Assembly (NCBI RefSeq): GCF_003610295.1
Contig: NZ_RAPV01000001.1
Coordinates: forward strand, 5,022,001-5,086,000
Direction of reading: 5' to 3'
Origin: Paraburkholderia sp. BL23I1N1
GTDB taxonomy: Bacteria > Pseudomonadota > Gammaproteobacteria > Burkholderiales > Burkholderiaceae
Length of the DNA stretch: 64,000 nt
This document shows, piece after piece, positions 19,321 through 28,240 of this stretch. The position numbers were made by a program, and so were the translations under genes. Numbering within the stretch: the stretch's first letter is position 1; each line of letters starts with the position of its first letter. Below the pieces are notes generated by a model. It saw only the letters and a list, made by a program, of their open reading frames with translations. It did not search any database and was not told the DNA's origin.

Positions 19321-19701
19321 ATGCCGGAGCAGCCAGTCAATTTGAGTGACGATTTCATTGCGCTGCAGCGCAGGCGCCTTTTGGCATTGCGCCAGCAACT
19401 CCTGGGCGGAGAGGAGAATACGATCGCGGACGAGCGGACGGCCCAGGAGGAGCATGGCAATGAGGCCGAAGAGGTCGAGGACGCGGCGCAAGGCATGGCA
19501 CAGAATGAGGTCAACCAGGCGCTGCACGACGTGAATTACCAGCGCATTGGCGATATCGGGCGGGCGCTGCAGAAGATCGACGAAGGCACCTACGGCCTCT
19601 CCGATGAAAGTGGTGAACCGATACCGAAAGCCCGGCTCGAAGCGACCCCCGAGGCGATCCTGACCGTTGAAGAGCAGAGTCGCCGCGAGGCCGGCAAATG
19701 A
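19321..19701 (+). CDS. DksA/TraR-like protein that lacks the zinc-finger cysteines
   Basis: A 126-residue protein with the layout of DksA/TraR: an N-terminal helical hairpin (RRLLALRQQLLGGEENTIAD through EVNQALHDVNYQRIGDIGRA) and the C-terminal IDEGTYGLSDESGEPIPKAR. In typical members this last part reads YGxCxxCGxxI with two more cysteines further on. Here the positions hold Ser/Glu, and the second pair is replaced by TVEEQ, so no zinc can be bound by four cysteines. Such forms exist among DksA paralogues that still bind the RNA polymerase secondary channel. The ATG at 19321 follows GAGGGAGAG; an in-frame ATG at 19294 is less likely. Confidence 0.8.
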   Translation: MPEQPVNLSDDFIALQRRRLLALRQQLLGGEENTIADERTAQEEHGNEAEEVEDAAQGMAQNEVNQALHDVNYQRIGDIGRALQKIDEGTYGLSDESGEPIPKARLEATPEAILTVEEQSRREAGK

Positions 19702-20119
19702 TGGCTTCCAACGCCCAGCGCGCGATATCGCTGGGCGGCTCGCATGCCAAAGAATCGGATCGTTGGGCTGAGACGCCTCGGGCAGAGGCCACCAATGCCT
19801 ATCATCGGAAAACCAATATTCCCTTATCCACGAGCCACTCTTAGAATCCAAGTGCGGATTCAGGGCTTCGTTATGCTAATCATACTGAAATCGGCGTTGT
19901 AAACACTTCGCGTTCTTCAGACAACGCTCGTCGAAAACGGACGGGGTCGCGAACCTCGCAACATGCCGCGTTCGATGCGCCATCGCTATCGCGGTTCTCC
20001 GCTTAATGAACAATAAAAACGGATCGTGGACGGCGGGTCCGGAGTGTTCGCAATTCACTTGGACGCGTCCTATAACCTTTGAACTGGCCGCATGTTTTAA
20101 CCGAAAAAGGTGACTTTCG
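19702..20119. other. Intergenic region upstream of clpG
   Basis: About 420 bases without a supported gene. It must contain the clpG promoter. I looked for a heat-shock sigma32 promoter (CTTGAA with a CCCCAT box) and found only loose partial matches such as TTTGAACTGGCCGCATG at about 20078-20094, which has too short a spacer. Confidence 0.3.
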
Positions 20120-22915
20120 ATGCCCGCCCTCTGCGAAATCTGTAACGCCCGTCCCGCTGTCGCCCGCGTAACCGTTGTGCAAAACGGCGAGCGGAAATCC
20201 ATCTCGATCTGCGACTACGACTACCGGCAATTGATGCGGCACCAAAGCATGCTCAACCCCTTCGATTCACTGCTCGGAGGAAGCGGCCTGTCGCGCTTCT
20301 TCGGCGGCATGGGGGATGGGGCCGAGGACGAAGATGCCGGATTCGCCGCCGAGGTGCCACGTGAATCGGTCGATGCGACCGATGCTTTCAGTGAGCAGAC
20401 GCTCGAGTTGTTGCAGCGCGCCGCGGAAAAGGCCCATGAGCTTGGCCGCAGTGAACTCGACACCGAACACCTGCTGTACGTGCTCGCGGACACCGACGTG
20501 TGCGCGGCGCTGCTCAAGGAGCTCAAGCTCTCACCGCAGGACATCAAGGGATATATCGATCAGCATGCGCAAAAGGGAACCGCCGATCCCGACGCGCCGA
20601 TCGACAAGATGACCGTCTCACCTCGTTTGAAAAAGGCGTTCCAATATGCGTTCCAGGCGTCGCGCGATCTGGGGCACTCTTATGTTGGCCCGGAGCATCT
20701 GCTGATCGGGCTTGCGGCGGTGCCGGACAGCATTGCGGGCACGCTGCTGAAGAAATATGGTGTGACGCCGGAAGCATTGCGTCAGAAGGTCGTGAAAGTC
20801 GTGGGTAAAGGCGCGGAGGACGGCCGTGTCGACACGCCAACCGGCACGCCCAACCTCGACAAGTTCGGACGCGACCTCACGGCCATGGCGCGTGAGGGCA
20901 AGCTTGACCCGGTGTTGGGTCGTGCGCAGGAAATCGAGAGCACGATCGAGGTGCTCGCGCGGCGCAAGAAGAACAATCCCGTCCTGATCGGCGAGCCGGG
21001 TGTCGGCAAGACCGCGATCGTCGAAGGGCTGGCCCAGCGCATCATCAACGGCGACGTGCCTGAAGTGCTGCGCGGCAAGCGGCTCGTCGAGGTGAACATC
21101 AACTCGATGGTGGCCGGTGCGAAGTATCGCGGCGAATTCGAAGAACGGGCCAAACAGTTGATCGATGAAGTCACGGCCAAAAAGGATGAACTGATCCTCT
21201 TTATCGACGAACTGCACACGATCGTGGGCGCGGGACAAGGCGGTGGTGAAGGCGGCCTCGATATCGCGAACGTGCTCAAGCCCGCGCTTGCGCGTGGCGA
21301 GCTCAGTCTGATCGGCGCGACGACGCTCAACGAATATCAGAAGTACATCGAAAAGGATGCCGCGCTCGAGCGGCGCTTCCAACCGGTGTTGGTGCCGGAA
21401 CCGACGGTCGAGCAGACCATCGTCATCCTGCGTGGCCTTCGCGACAAGCTCGAAGCGCACCACCAGGTGACCTTTGCCGACGATGCGTTCGTTGCCGCCG
21501 CCGAACTGTCGGATCGCTACATTACGTCGCGCTTTTTGCCCGACAAGGCCATCGACCTGATCGACCAGGCGGCGGCACGCGTGCGCATCGGCGCGACCTC
21601 GCGTCCGGCGGCCATGCAGGAGCTCGAAGCCGAGATGGTCCAACTTAAGCGCGAGCAGGATTATGCGTCCTCGCGCAAGCGCTTCGATGAGGCGAAAGCT
21701 TTTGAGGCGCGGATTGGCGAAAAGCAGGAGAAACTCGACGAGCAGATGGAGACGTGGCAGCGCAAGACCGGCTCGGAAACGCTCGAAGTGACCGTGCAGT
21801 CAATCGCCGAAGTGGTGTCGCGTCTCACCGGCATTCCGGTCACGGAGCTCACGCAGGAGGAGCGCCAGAAGCTTCTGGATATGGAGAAGAAGCTGCGCGA
21901 GCGCGTGATCGGCCAGGACGACGCGGTGGTGGCCGTAAGCGATGCCGTGCGCCTGTCACGTGCGGGACTCGGCCAGACGAACCGGCCTATTGCGACGTTC
22001 CTGTTCCTGGGACCGACGGGTGTCGGCAAGACCGAACTGGCGAAGGCGCTGGCAGAAACGGTGTTCGGCGACGAGCAGGCGGTGATCCGGATCGACATGT
22101 CCGAGTACATGGAGCGTCACGCGGTCGCACGGCTGATCGGCGCTCCTCCGGGCTACGTCGGTTATGACGAAGGCGGACAACTGACCGAGCGCGTCCGGCG
22201 GCGCCCTTACAGCGTGATCCTGCTTGACGAGATCGAGAAGGCGCACCCCGACGTGAACAACGTGCTGCTGCAAGTGTTCGACGACGGGCGGCTGACCGAC
22301 GGCAAGGGCCGTGTGGTGGACTTCAGTAACACGATCATCATTGCGACGAGCAACCTCGGCGCATCGATCATCATGGACAACCTCGAGAAACCCGAGGCGG
22401 ATCGCCTGAACGAGAAAGCGATCCGCGAGGAATTGATGGGCGTGCTCAAGGGGCATTTCCGCCCCGAATTCCTGAACCGGATCGACGAGATCATCGTCTT
22501 CCATGGGCTTTCGCGCGACAACATCCGCTCGATCGTGCAGATCCAGCTCGAACGGGTCGTGCGCACCGCCGCCGCGCAGGACATTACCCTCAAGATAGAC
22601 GAATCGGTTATCGATCATCTCGCCGAGGCCGGCTATCGGCCGGAGTTCGGTGCACGCGAGTTGAAGCGCCAGATTCGCCAGGAACTGGAAACGCGGCTTG
22701 CGAAGCAGATTCTCGGCGACGCCCTGAAGTCGGGCGATAGCGTCGAGGTCAGTTATGACAAGGAAAGCGGCGAAGTGAAGTTCAGCAAGAGCGAGGCACC
22801 TCCTCCTGCACCTAAGGCGACGGGCGGGAAGGGGGCTAACGGACGCGCGAAGAAAAAGTCGTCTAAAGAGGTCAGCAGCCCCGAGCCAACCGATAGCGCC
22901 GCCTCGAAGGCGTGA
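20120..22915 (+). CDS. clpG: ClpG/ClpK-type AAA+ disaggregase
   Basis: A 931-residue Hsp100 ATPase. Residues 1-40 carry an unusual CEIC...C zinc-ribbon-like segment (Cys5, Cys8, Cys31), followed by a Clp_N repeat domain at about 90-230. AAA1 has Walker A GEPGVGKT at 291-298, a short middle domain follows, and AAA2 has GPTGVGKT at 631-638. After TSNLGAS the IGL/LGF-type ClpP-docking loop is absent, as in ClpB. The C-terminus has a Lys/Ser/Pro-rich extension of about 40 residues. This layout matches ClpG/ClpK, stand-alone disaggregases that give extreme heat tolerance in Pseudomonas and Klebsiella. ClpC is the alternative but normally has the docking loop and no N-terminal cysteine motif. Confidence 0.85.
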   Translation: MPALCEICNARPAVARVTVVQNGERKSISICDYDYRQLMRHQSMLNPFDSLLGGSGLSRFFGGMGDGAEDEDAGFAAEVPRESVDATDAFSEQTLELLQRAAEKAHELGRSELDTEHLLYVLADTDVCAALLKELKLSPQDIKGYIDQHAQKGTADPDAPIDKMTVSPRLKKAFQYAFQASRDLGHSYVGPEHLLIGLAAVPDSIAGTLLKKYGVTPEALRQKVVKVVGKGAEDGRVDTPTGTPNLDKFGRDLTAMAREGKLDPVLGRAQEIESTIEVLARRKKNNPVLIGEPGVGKTAIVEGLAQRIINGDVPEVLRGKRLVEVNINSMVAGAKYRGEFEERAKQLIDEVTAKKDELILFIDELHTIVGAGQGGGEGGLDIANVLKPALARGELSLIGATTLNEYQKYIEKDAALERRFQPVLVPEPTVEQTIVILRGLRDKLEAHHQVTFADDAFVAAAELSDRYITSRFLPDKAIDLIDQAAARVRIGATSRPAAMQELEAEMVQLKREQDYASSRKRFDEAKAFEARIGEKQEKLDEQMETWQRKTGSETLEVTVQSIAEVVSRLTGIPVTELTQEERQKLLDMEKKLRERVIGQDDAVVAVSDAVRLSRAGLGQTNRPIATFLFLGPTGVGKTELAKALAETVFGDEQAVIRIDMSEYMERHAVARLIGAPPGYVGYDEGGQLTERVRRRPYSVILLDEIEKAHPDVNNVLLQVFDDGRLTDGKGRVVDFSNTIIIATSNLGASIIMDNLEKPEADRLNEKAIREELMGVLKGHFRPEFLNRIDEIIVFHGLSRDNIRSIVQIQLERVVRTAAAQDITLKIDESVIDHLAEAGYRPEFGARELKRQIRQELETRLAKQILGDALKSGDSVEVSYDKESGEVKFSKSEAPPPAPKATGGKGANGRAKKKSSKEVSSPEPTDSAASKA

Positions 22916-23116
22916 TGTCTGCGGCTCCCAGCCTGGTCGTGACCGGCGGCGGTATCACGGTATCTGTACTGTGCTCTCCCGTCACCGGTCGATCTGTACC
23001 GTTTGCGACGCATCAACCCAACTAGACTGAACCCGTATCCAAGCCTGTGCCGTGACACGGCGTAATCCAACATAAGAAAGCCGTAAGGTATCCTAAGTCA
23101 GTTCATGGAGTCTCAT

Positions 23117-25399
23117 ATGAGCACGCGACGCGAAGTTCCGGGAATCCGGCCGTATGACGCACCCGCTGGCGGATGGGGGGCGCTTCGAGCGACAGCGCAA
23201 GCCGTCCGAACCCAGATGGAAAGCATTGAGGCGCCGATTACGTTGATGCGGACCAATCAGCCGGACGGCTTCGATTGTCCGGGTTGTGCCTGGCCGGACA
23301 AGGAGCACAAGTCGACCTTCCAGTTCTGCGAAAACGGCGCCAAAGCGGTCACATGGGAGGCGACAACCAAGCGGGTGACGCCGGAGTTTTTCGCAAACAA
23401 CACGGTGTCATCGCTGCTGCAACGCACGGATTTCGAACTGGAGGATCTCGGCCGGTTGACGCACCCCCTCGTTTATGACCGCGCTACGGACAAGTTCCTG
23501 GCTGTCGAGTGGGAGAACGCATTCGCTCGCATCGGTGAAGTGCTTCGAGGACTGTCTTCTGCCGACGAAGCCGAGTTCTATACGTCAGGCAGGGCGTCGA
23601 ACGAGGCCGCCTACCTCTTTCAATTGCTCGCACGAGAGTATGGGACGAACAATTTCCCTGATTGTTCGAACATGTGTCACGAGCCGACCAGCGTTGGGTT
23701 GCCCCAGTCGATCGGGATCGGCAAAGGCACGGTATCGCTGGATGATTTCGATAAGACCGAACTCATCCTCTCGATCGGCCACAATCCGGGGACCAATCAC
23801 CCCCGGATGATGGGGACGCTCCACGAGTGCTCGCGGCGCAACGTTCCGATCATCGTGTTCAATCCGCTGCGCGAGCGCGCGCTTGAGCGCTTTGCCGATC
23901 CGCAGAGCGTCATTGAAATGGCGACCTTCGGATCGACCCGGATCGCGTCGACCTATTTTCAGCTCGACGCGGGCGGAGACGCGGCCGCGCTCAAGGGCAT
24001 CATGAAAGCGCTCCTGCAGATGGACGCGGAGCAGGGCAACACCGTCCTGGACCATGCGTTCATCGCGACGCATACCCAGGGTTTCGACGCGTTTGCCGCC
24101 GATCTGGAAGCGACGTCATGGGAGGATATCGAAAAGGCCGGCGGACTCACCCGTGAAGATCTCGATGAAGTTGCCGTTGCCTACGCAAAATCGAATGCGA
24201 CGATCGTCACCTACGGAATGGGCGTCACCCAGCATAACAAAGGCACCGCCAACGTCCGTCTGATTGCCGATTTGTTGTTATTGCGCGGCAACATCGGCAA
24301 ACCCGGCGCGGGCATCTGTCCTTTGCGCGGGCATTCCAACGTGCAGGGGAACCGCACGGTCGGCATCACCGAAAAACCGTCCGCGACCTTCCTCAAGCAG
24401 ATCGAAGATGTGTTCGGGTTCACGCCGCCGGCGGCGCACGGGCACGATGCCGTTCAGGCGATGCAGGCAATGATCGCCGGCACTGCCAAGGCGCTGATTT
24501 GCCTCGGCGGAAACTTCGCGGTTGCGTTACCCGATTCCGAGCAGTCTTTTCCTGCGATGGGCAAGCTCGATCTGAGCGTCCATCTCGGTACCAAGCTCAA
24601 TCGTTCGCACCTGCTCGTGGCAAAGGAAACGTACGTGCTGCCGGTTGTGGGCCGCACGGAACTGGATATCCAGGCGACCGGCCGGCAATCCATTACGGTC
24701 GAGGACTCCATGTCGATGGTCCACGCTTCGTCGGGCAAGCTGACACCCGCGTCCGAATACTTGAAATCCGAACCGGCGATCGTCGCCGGTATCGCAACGG
24801 CAACATTGCCGAACAGCAAGGTGGCATGGTCGGACCTGGTTGCCGACTACGACAGGATCCGTGACCTGATCGAACAAACCGTGCCCGGATTCGAGGCATT
24901 CAATGAACGAATCAGAGTGCCGGGGGGATTCCGTATGCCGCTTCCCCCGACCGAACGCGTGTGGCCCACACCGTCTGGCAAAGCGATGTTCTCGGTGTAC
25001 GGCGGCGTGAAGGAAGATGCGGACGTCCTCGGCGCTGAAAATGTGCTGCGTCTTATCACGATCCGCAGCCACGACCAGTACAACACCACGATCTATGCGC
25101 TCGACGATCGTTACCGAGGCGTGTTCGGCCGGCGTGACGTGCTGTTTATGAACGAAGACGATCTTGCCGATCGTGGACTCGAACACGGCGATCTGGTCGA
25201 CATTGAAACCATTTCGGCGGGCAGGCAGCTTCGCCTGAAGAAGATCACGGCAATCGCCTACAACATCGCGCCGGGTTCGGTGGCGGCCTATTATCCGGAA
25301 GCCAACGTGCTGGTGCCACTCGACTTCATTGACAAGGAGAGCGGCACGCCTTCGTACAAGTCGGTTCCTGTTCATGTTGTGCGCTCGGCGGAAGCTTGA
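23117..25399 (+). CDS. FdhF/YdeP-family molybdopterin oxidoreductase
   Basis: A 760-residue molybdenum bis-MGD enzyme of the FdhF/YdeP group. An N-terminal cysteine cluster (Cys54, Cys57, Cys71 in FDCPGCAWPD and FQFC) is a possible iron-sulfur site. Cys187 in SNMCHEPTSVGLPQSIG sits where formate dehydrogenase H has selenocysteine and is the expected molybdenum ligand. MGMGVTQHNKG-type and LRGHSNVQGNRT segments bind the cofactor, and the C-terminal molydop-binding domain is intact. No signal peptide is present, so it is cytoplasmic. The substrate is unknown; YdeP of E. coli is linked to acid resistance. The start at 23117 has GGAG six bases upstream; ATG 23105 is possible. Confidence 0.85.
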   Translation: MSTRREVPGIRPYDAPAGGWGALRATAQAVRTQMESIEAPITLMRTNQPDGFDCPGCAWPDKEHKSTFQFCENGAKAVTWEATTKRVTPEFFANNTVSSLLQRTDFELEDLGRLTHPLVYDRATDKFLAVEWENAFARIGEVLRGLSSADEAEFYTSGRASNEAAYLFQLLAREYGTNNFPDCSNMCHEPTSVGLPQSIGIGKGTVSLDDFDKTELILSIGHNPGTNHPRMMGTLHECSRRNVPIIVFNPLRERALERFADPQSVIEMATFGSTRIASTYFQLDAGGDAAALKGIMKALLQMDAEQGNTVLDHAFIATHTQGFDAFAADLEATSWEDIEKAGGLTREDLDEVAVAYAKSNATIVTYGMGVTQHNKGTANVRLIADLLLLRGNIGKPGAGICPLRGHSNVQGNRTVGITEKPSATFLKQIEDVFGFTPPAAHGHDAVQAMQAMIAGTAKALICLGGNFAVALPDSEQSFPAMGKLDLSVHLGTKLNRSHLLVAKETYVLPVVGRTELDIQATGRQSITVEDSMSMVHASSGKLTPASEYLKSEPAIVAGIATATLPNSKVAWSDLVADYDRIRDLIEQTVPGFEAFNERIRVPGGFRMPLPPTERVWPTPSGKAMFSVYGGVKEDADVLGAENVLRLITIRSHDQYNTTIYALDDRYRGVFGRRDVLFMNEDDLADRGLEHGDLVDIETISAGRQLRLKKITAIAYNIAPGSVAAYYPEANVLVPLDFIDKESGTPSYKSVPVHVVRSAEA

Positions 25400-25414
25400 C
25401 GCTAAGCGGTGACG

Positions 25415-25452
25415 GGGAGGTCAACCGGACGAGCGCGTCCCGTTGACCTCCC
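25415..25452 (+). terminator. Strong hairpin after the molybdoenzyme gene
   Basis: GGGAGGTCAAC at 25415-25425 pairs perfectly with GTTGACCTCCC at 25442-25452 around a 16-base loop. It lies 16 bases after the molybdoenzyme stop codon. No T run follows, so it may be a stability or Rho-linked hairpin rather than a classic terminator. Confidence 0.55.
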
Positions 25453-25661
25453 TGCAGGATACTGGGCGCGAACGCTGGTTGGGCAGGGATATCCGGGGGG
25501 AGTCGCGTATCCGCATTGCCTGACCTGCGTGCGATTTCTGTTCGATCTATTAGTCAGCAGACGTTGTGTTATCGCGCTCGATGAGCCGCGAAGCCGTTCC
25601 GTCGCCACATGGCGCCCGTTTTTACGCAATTGCCGTTATGACCTGGAGCCATTGATCAATC

Positions 25662-27050
25662 ATGGAAATCTTCGATGCATTCCACCTTGCCAGGTTGCAG
25701 TTTGCGTTCACGGTTTCGTTTCATATTATTTTTCCCGCGATCAGCATCGGCATGGCCAGTTTCCTCGCCGTGCTCGAATGGCGCTGGTTGCTGACCGGCG
25801 ACGTTGCCTACAAGGACATGTTTCTGTTCTGGTCCAAGATATTCGCGGTCGGCTTCGGTATGGGGGTGGTCTCGGGTGTGGTGATGGCCTACGAATTCGG
25901 TACCAACTGGAGTGGATTTTCCAGCTTTGCCGGCAACATCACGGGACCGCTGCTGACCTATGAAGTGCTGACGGCGTTCTTTCTCGAGGCCGGCTTTCTC
26001 GGCGTCATGCTGTTCGGCTGGCAACGCGTCAGTCCACGCGCGCACTTCTTCTCCACGCTCATGGTGGCGGTGGGCACGCTCATTTCCACGTTCTGGATTC
26101 TCGCGTCGAATAGCTTCATGCAGACGCCGCAGGGGTTCGCCATCGAGAACGGCCGGATCGTTCCGGTCGACTGGATGAAAGTGATTTTCAACCCGTCGTT
26201 CCCGTTTCGCCTTGCGCATATGACCGTCGCGGCGTTCATTGTCGCGGGCTTCATCGTCGCCGCCTGCGGCGCGTGGCATCTACTGCATGGGCGGCGCGAC
26301 AAACCTGTCACGCGTAGTTTTTCCATGGCGCTGTGGATCCTGCTTTTCCTGGCACCGATACAGATTGTTGTTGGCGATGCGCACGGCCTCAACACACGCG
26401 AATATCAACCGGCCAAGATCGCTGCGATCGAAGGGCTGTGGGAAACCGAAAAAGGTGGGACGGCGCTCAATCTGGTCGGCCTGCCTGACATGGATGCGGA
26501 AGTGACGCGCTACGCGATCCAGATACCGCACCTGGGCAGTCTTATCCTGACCCATAGCTGGAACGGAGAGATCCGCGGGCTGAAGGAGTTTGCGCCGCAG
26601 GACCGTCCGTACTCGCCGATCATATTCTGGACCTTCCGGATCATGGCGGGTCTGGGCATGTTGATGCTATTGACGGCGCTGCTCGGCTTACTGCTCAGAC
26701 TGCGCGGCCGTCTCTACGAGACGCGCTGGTTCCAGATCCTCGTGCTGTGCATGGGGCCTTCTGGAATTGTGGCGCTATTGGCCGGGTGGATAACGACGGA
26801 GGTCGGCCGCCAACCGTGGACGGTCTACGGTGTCTTCCGAACAGTGGACTCCGTCTCGCCGGTCAGCTCGCAGCAAGTCGGCGTTTCGCTGCTGATCTTT
26901 GTACTGGTGTATTTCCTGGTGTTCGGCATGGGGTTCTACTACATGATGAAAATGATGAAGCGCGGACCCGAGGAGCATATCGACCGCGGCAAGTCGCGCA
27001 GGTATCCGGTGCTGACTAATCGCCCGCTCGACGCACTGGAAGGAGAGTGA
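25662..27050 (+). CDS. cioA: Cyanide-insensitive bd-type ubiquinol oxidase, subunit I
   Basis: A 462-residue polytopic membrane protein, the short form of cytochrome bd subunit I. Heme ligands expected from the family are visible: His21 in FTVSFHIIFPAIS, His186 in FRLAHMTV, and Met328 in FRIMAGLGML. The quinol-binding Q loop around GLWETEKGG is short, which places it in the CIO (cyanide-insensitive) subgroup. It oxidises quinol and reduces oxygen to water with high affinity without pumping protons. The ATG lies 262 bases after the molybdoenzyme and starts a two-gene operon with cioB. Confidence 0.92.
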   Translation: MEIFDAFHLARLQFAFTVSFHIIFPAISIGMASFLAVLEWRWLLTGDVAYKDMFLFWSKIFAVGFGMGVVSGVVMAYEFGTNWSGFSSFAGNITGPLLTYEVLTAFFLEAGFLGVMLFGWQRVSPRAHFFSTLMVAVGTLISTFWILASNSFMQTPQGFAIENGRIVPVDWMKVIFNPSFPFRLAHMTVAAFIVAGFIVAACGAWHLLHGRRDKPVTRSFSMALWILLFLAPIQIVVGDAHGLNTREYQPAKIAAIEGLWETEKGGTALNLVGLPDMDAEVTRYAIQIPHLGSLILTHSWNGEIRGLKEFAPQDRPYSPIIFWTFRIMAGLGMLMLLTALLGLLLRLRGRLYETRWFQILVLCMGPSGIVALLAGWITTEVGRQPWTVYGVFRTVDSVSPVSSQQVGVSLLIFVLVYFLVFGMGFYYMMKMMKRGPEEHIDRGKSRRYPVLTNRPLDALEGE

Positions 27051-27054
27051 CACT

Positions 27055-28062
27055 ATGCAAATCGATCTCCCTGTCGTGTGGGCCGCGATCATCGGACTTG
27101 GCGTTTTCATCTACGTGATGCTGGACGGATTCGATCTCGGCATCGGCCTGCTGTTTCCGTTCTTCGAGGAGAAAGGCGACCGGCAAGTGATGCTCAACAC
27201 CATCGCACCGGTCTGGGACGGTAACGAAACCTTCCTCGTGCTCGGCGGTGCCGGGCTTTACGGGGCGTTCCCCGTGGTCTATTCCACGCTGCTGCCGGCG
27301 AACTATCTGCCGTTGATCCTGATGGTCGTGGGCCTGATCTTCCGCGGGGCCGCCTTCGAATTACGGGCCAAAGCCGTCAGGACCCAGCACGCGTGGGACC
27401 TTGCCTTCATCGGCGGCTCCGCGCTCGCGGGGGTCTGCCAGGGCATCGTGCTGGGCTCGCTGCTGCAAGGCATCAAGATCGTCGATGGCCGTTTCGCCGG
27501 CGGCCCGTTCGATTGGCTCTCGCCGTTCAGCCTGTTCTGCGGAATCGGGGTGCTCTTCACGTATGCGACGCTCGGCTGCGGCTGGCTCATCCTGAAGACC
27601 GATGGTGAACTGCAGCGCAAGGTACGCGAGGTGATGCGCCCGCTGGTGAGCATCCTGCTCGGGGTGATGGTCATCGTGAGTCTCTGGACCGTGATCGGCT
27701 TGCCGGCGGTAGCGTTTCGCTGGTTCGGAAGCGGCAATCTCGGCTGGTTTCTGCCGGTGCCGATTCTTGTCGTCGCCTGTGTATGGGGCGTGTTCCGTTC
27801 GCTTCGACTGAAGCACGAAGCGATCCCGTTCCTTCTCACGCTCGCGCTGTGCTTTCTCGGCTATAGCGGCTTGCTCATCAGCATCTGGCCGAACATTGTT
27901 CCACCGTCCCTGACGATCTGGGAGGCTTCTTCGAGCCACTCGAGCCAGTTGTTCACGCTGGTCGGCACCGTGATCGTGCTGCCGGTCATCCTTGTCTACA
28001 ACGCCATGCAGTATCGCGTTTTCCGGGGCAAAGTGCGGGAAGGGGATGCCGGCTACCACTGA
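27055..28062 (+). CDS. cioB: Cyanide-insensitive bd-type ubiquinol oxidase, subunit II
   Basis: A 335-residue membrane protein with about nine spans, matching CydB/CioB. The opening WAAIIGLGVFIYVMLDGFDL and VWDGNETFLVLGGAGLY are the family signatures. It begins four bases after the cioA stop. No CydX-like short protein follows directly; a solitary tnpB element occupies the space downstream. Together with cioA it gives a low-oxygen or cyanide/NO-resistant terminal oxidase. Confidence 0.92.
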   Translation: MQIDLPVVWAAIIGLGVFIYVMLDGFDLGIGLLFPFFEEKGDRQVMLNTIAPVWDGNETFLVLGGAGLYGAFPVVYSTLLPANYLPLILMVVGLIFRGAAFELRAKAVRTQHAWDLAFIGGSALAGVCQGIVLGSLLQGIKIVDGRFAGGPFDWLSPFSLFCGIGVLFTYATLGCGWLILKTDGELQRKVREVMRPLVSILLGVMVIVSLWTVIGLPAVAFRWFGSGNLGWFLPVPILVVACVWGVFRSLRLKHEAIPFLLTLALCFLGYSGLLISIWPNIVPPSLTIWEASSSHSSQLFTLVGTVIVLPVILVYNAMQYRVFRGKVREGDAGYH

Positions 28063-28079
28063 GGGCGACGGCAATTTCA

Positions 28080-28240
28080 GACCACTAGAAGAGCACATCT
28101 TGACATTCTCCCCTACCTGAAGGAAGGGGGTTCCCACTTCAAGGAATGCAACCCAACATCATCTAAAGAGACATGGGACTTACGCTTTCTCCATGGGCTG
28201 ACACCGCCAGCCCGGCGGCCAGAACATTACGCGCAGCGTT
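28080..28240 (-). ncRNA. Predicted omegaRNA of the tnpB element, with guide at 28080-28099
   Basis: In IS200/IS605-type elements the guide RNA of TnpB is transcribed from the end of tnpB through the right end of the element. Here that end, on the minus strand, is the hairpin-forming AACCCCCTTCCTTCAGGTAGGGG at about 28108-28130, followed by GAGAATGTCAA. If the element ends at TCAA (position 28100), the guide would be GATGTGCTCTTCTAGTGGTC. The exact ends are inferred by analogy with IS608 and are not demonstrated here. Confidence 0.3.

Noticed and set aside
20050..20119. Heat-shock sigma32 promoter before clpG
   Set aside because: Only partial boxes with wrong spacing could be found.
20618..21643. 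Long minus-strand frame opposite clpG
   Set aside because: It lies wholly within the ATPase gene and has Arg/Asp/His-rich composition typical of antisense frames in GC-rich DNA; no domain is visible.
24527..25375. Minus-strand frame of 282 codons within the molybdoenzyme gene
   Set aside because: It is a shadow of the molybdoenzyme with no ribosome binding site and no family signature.
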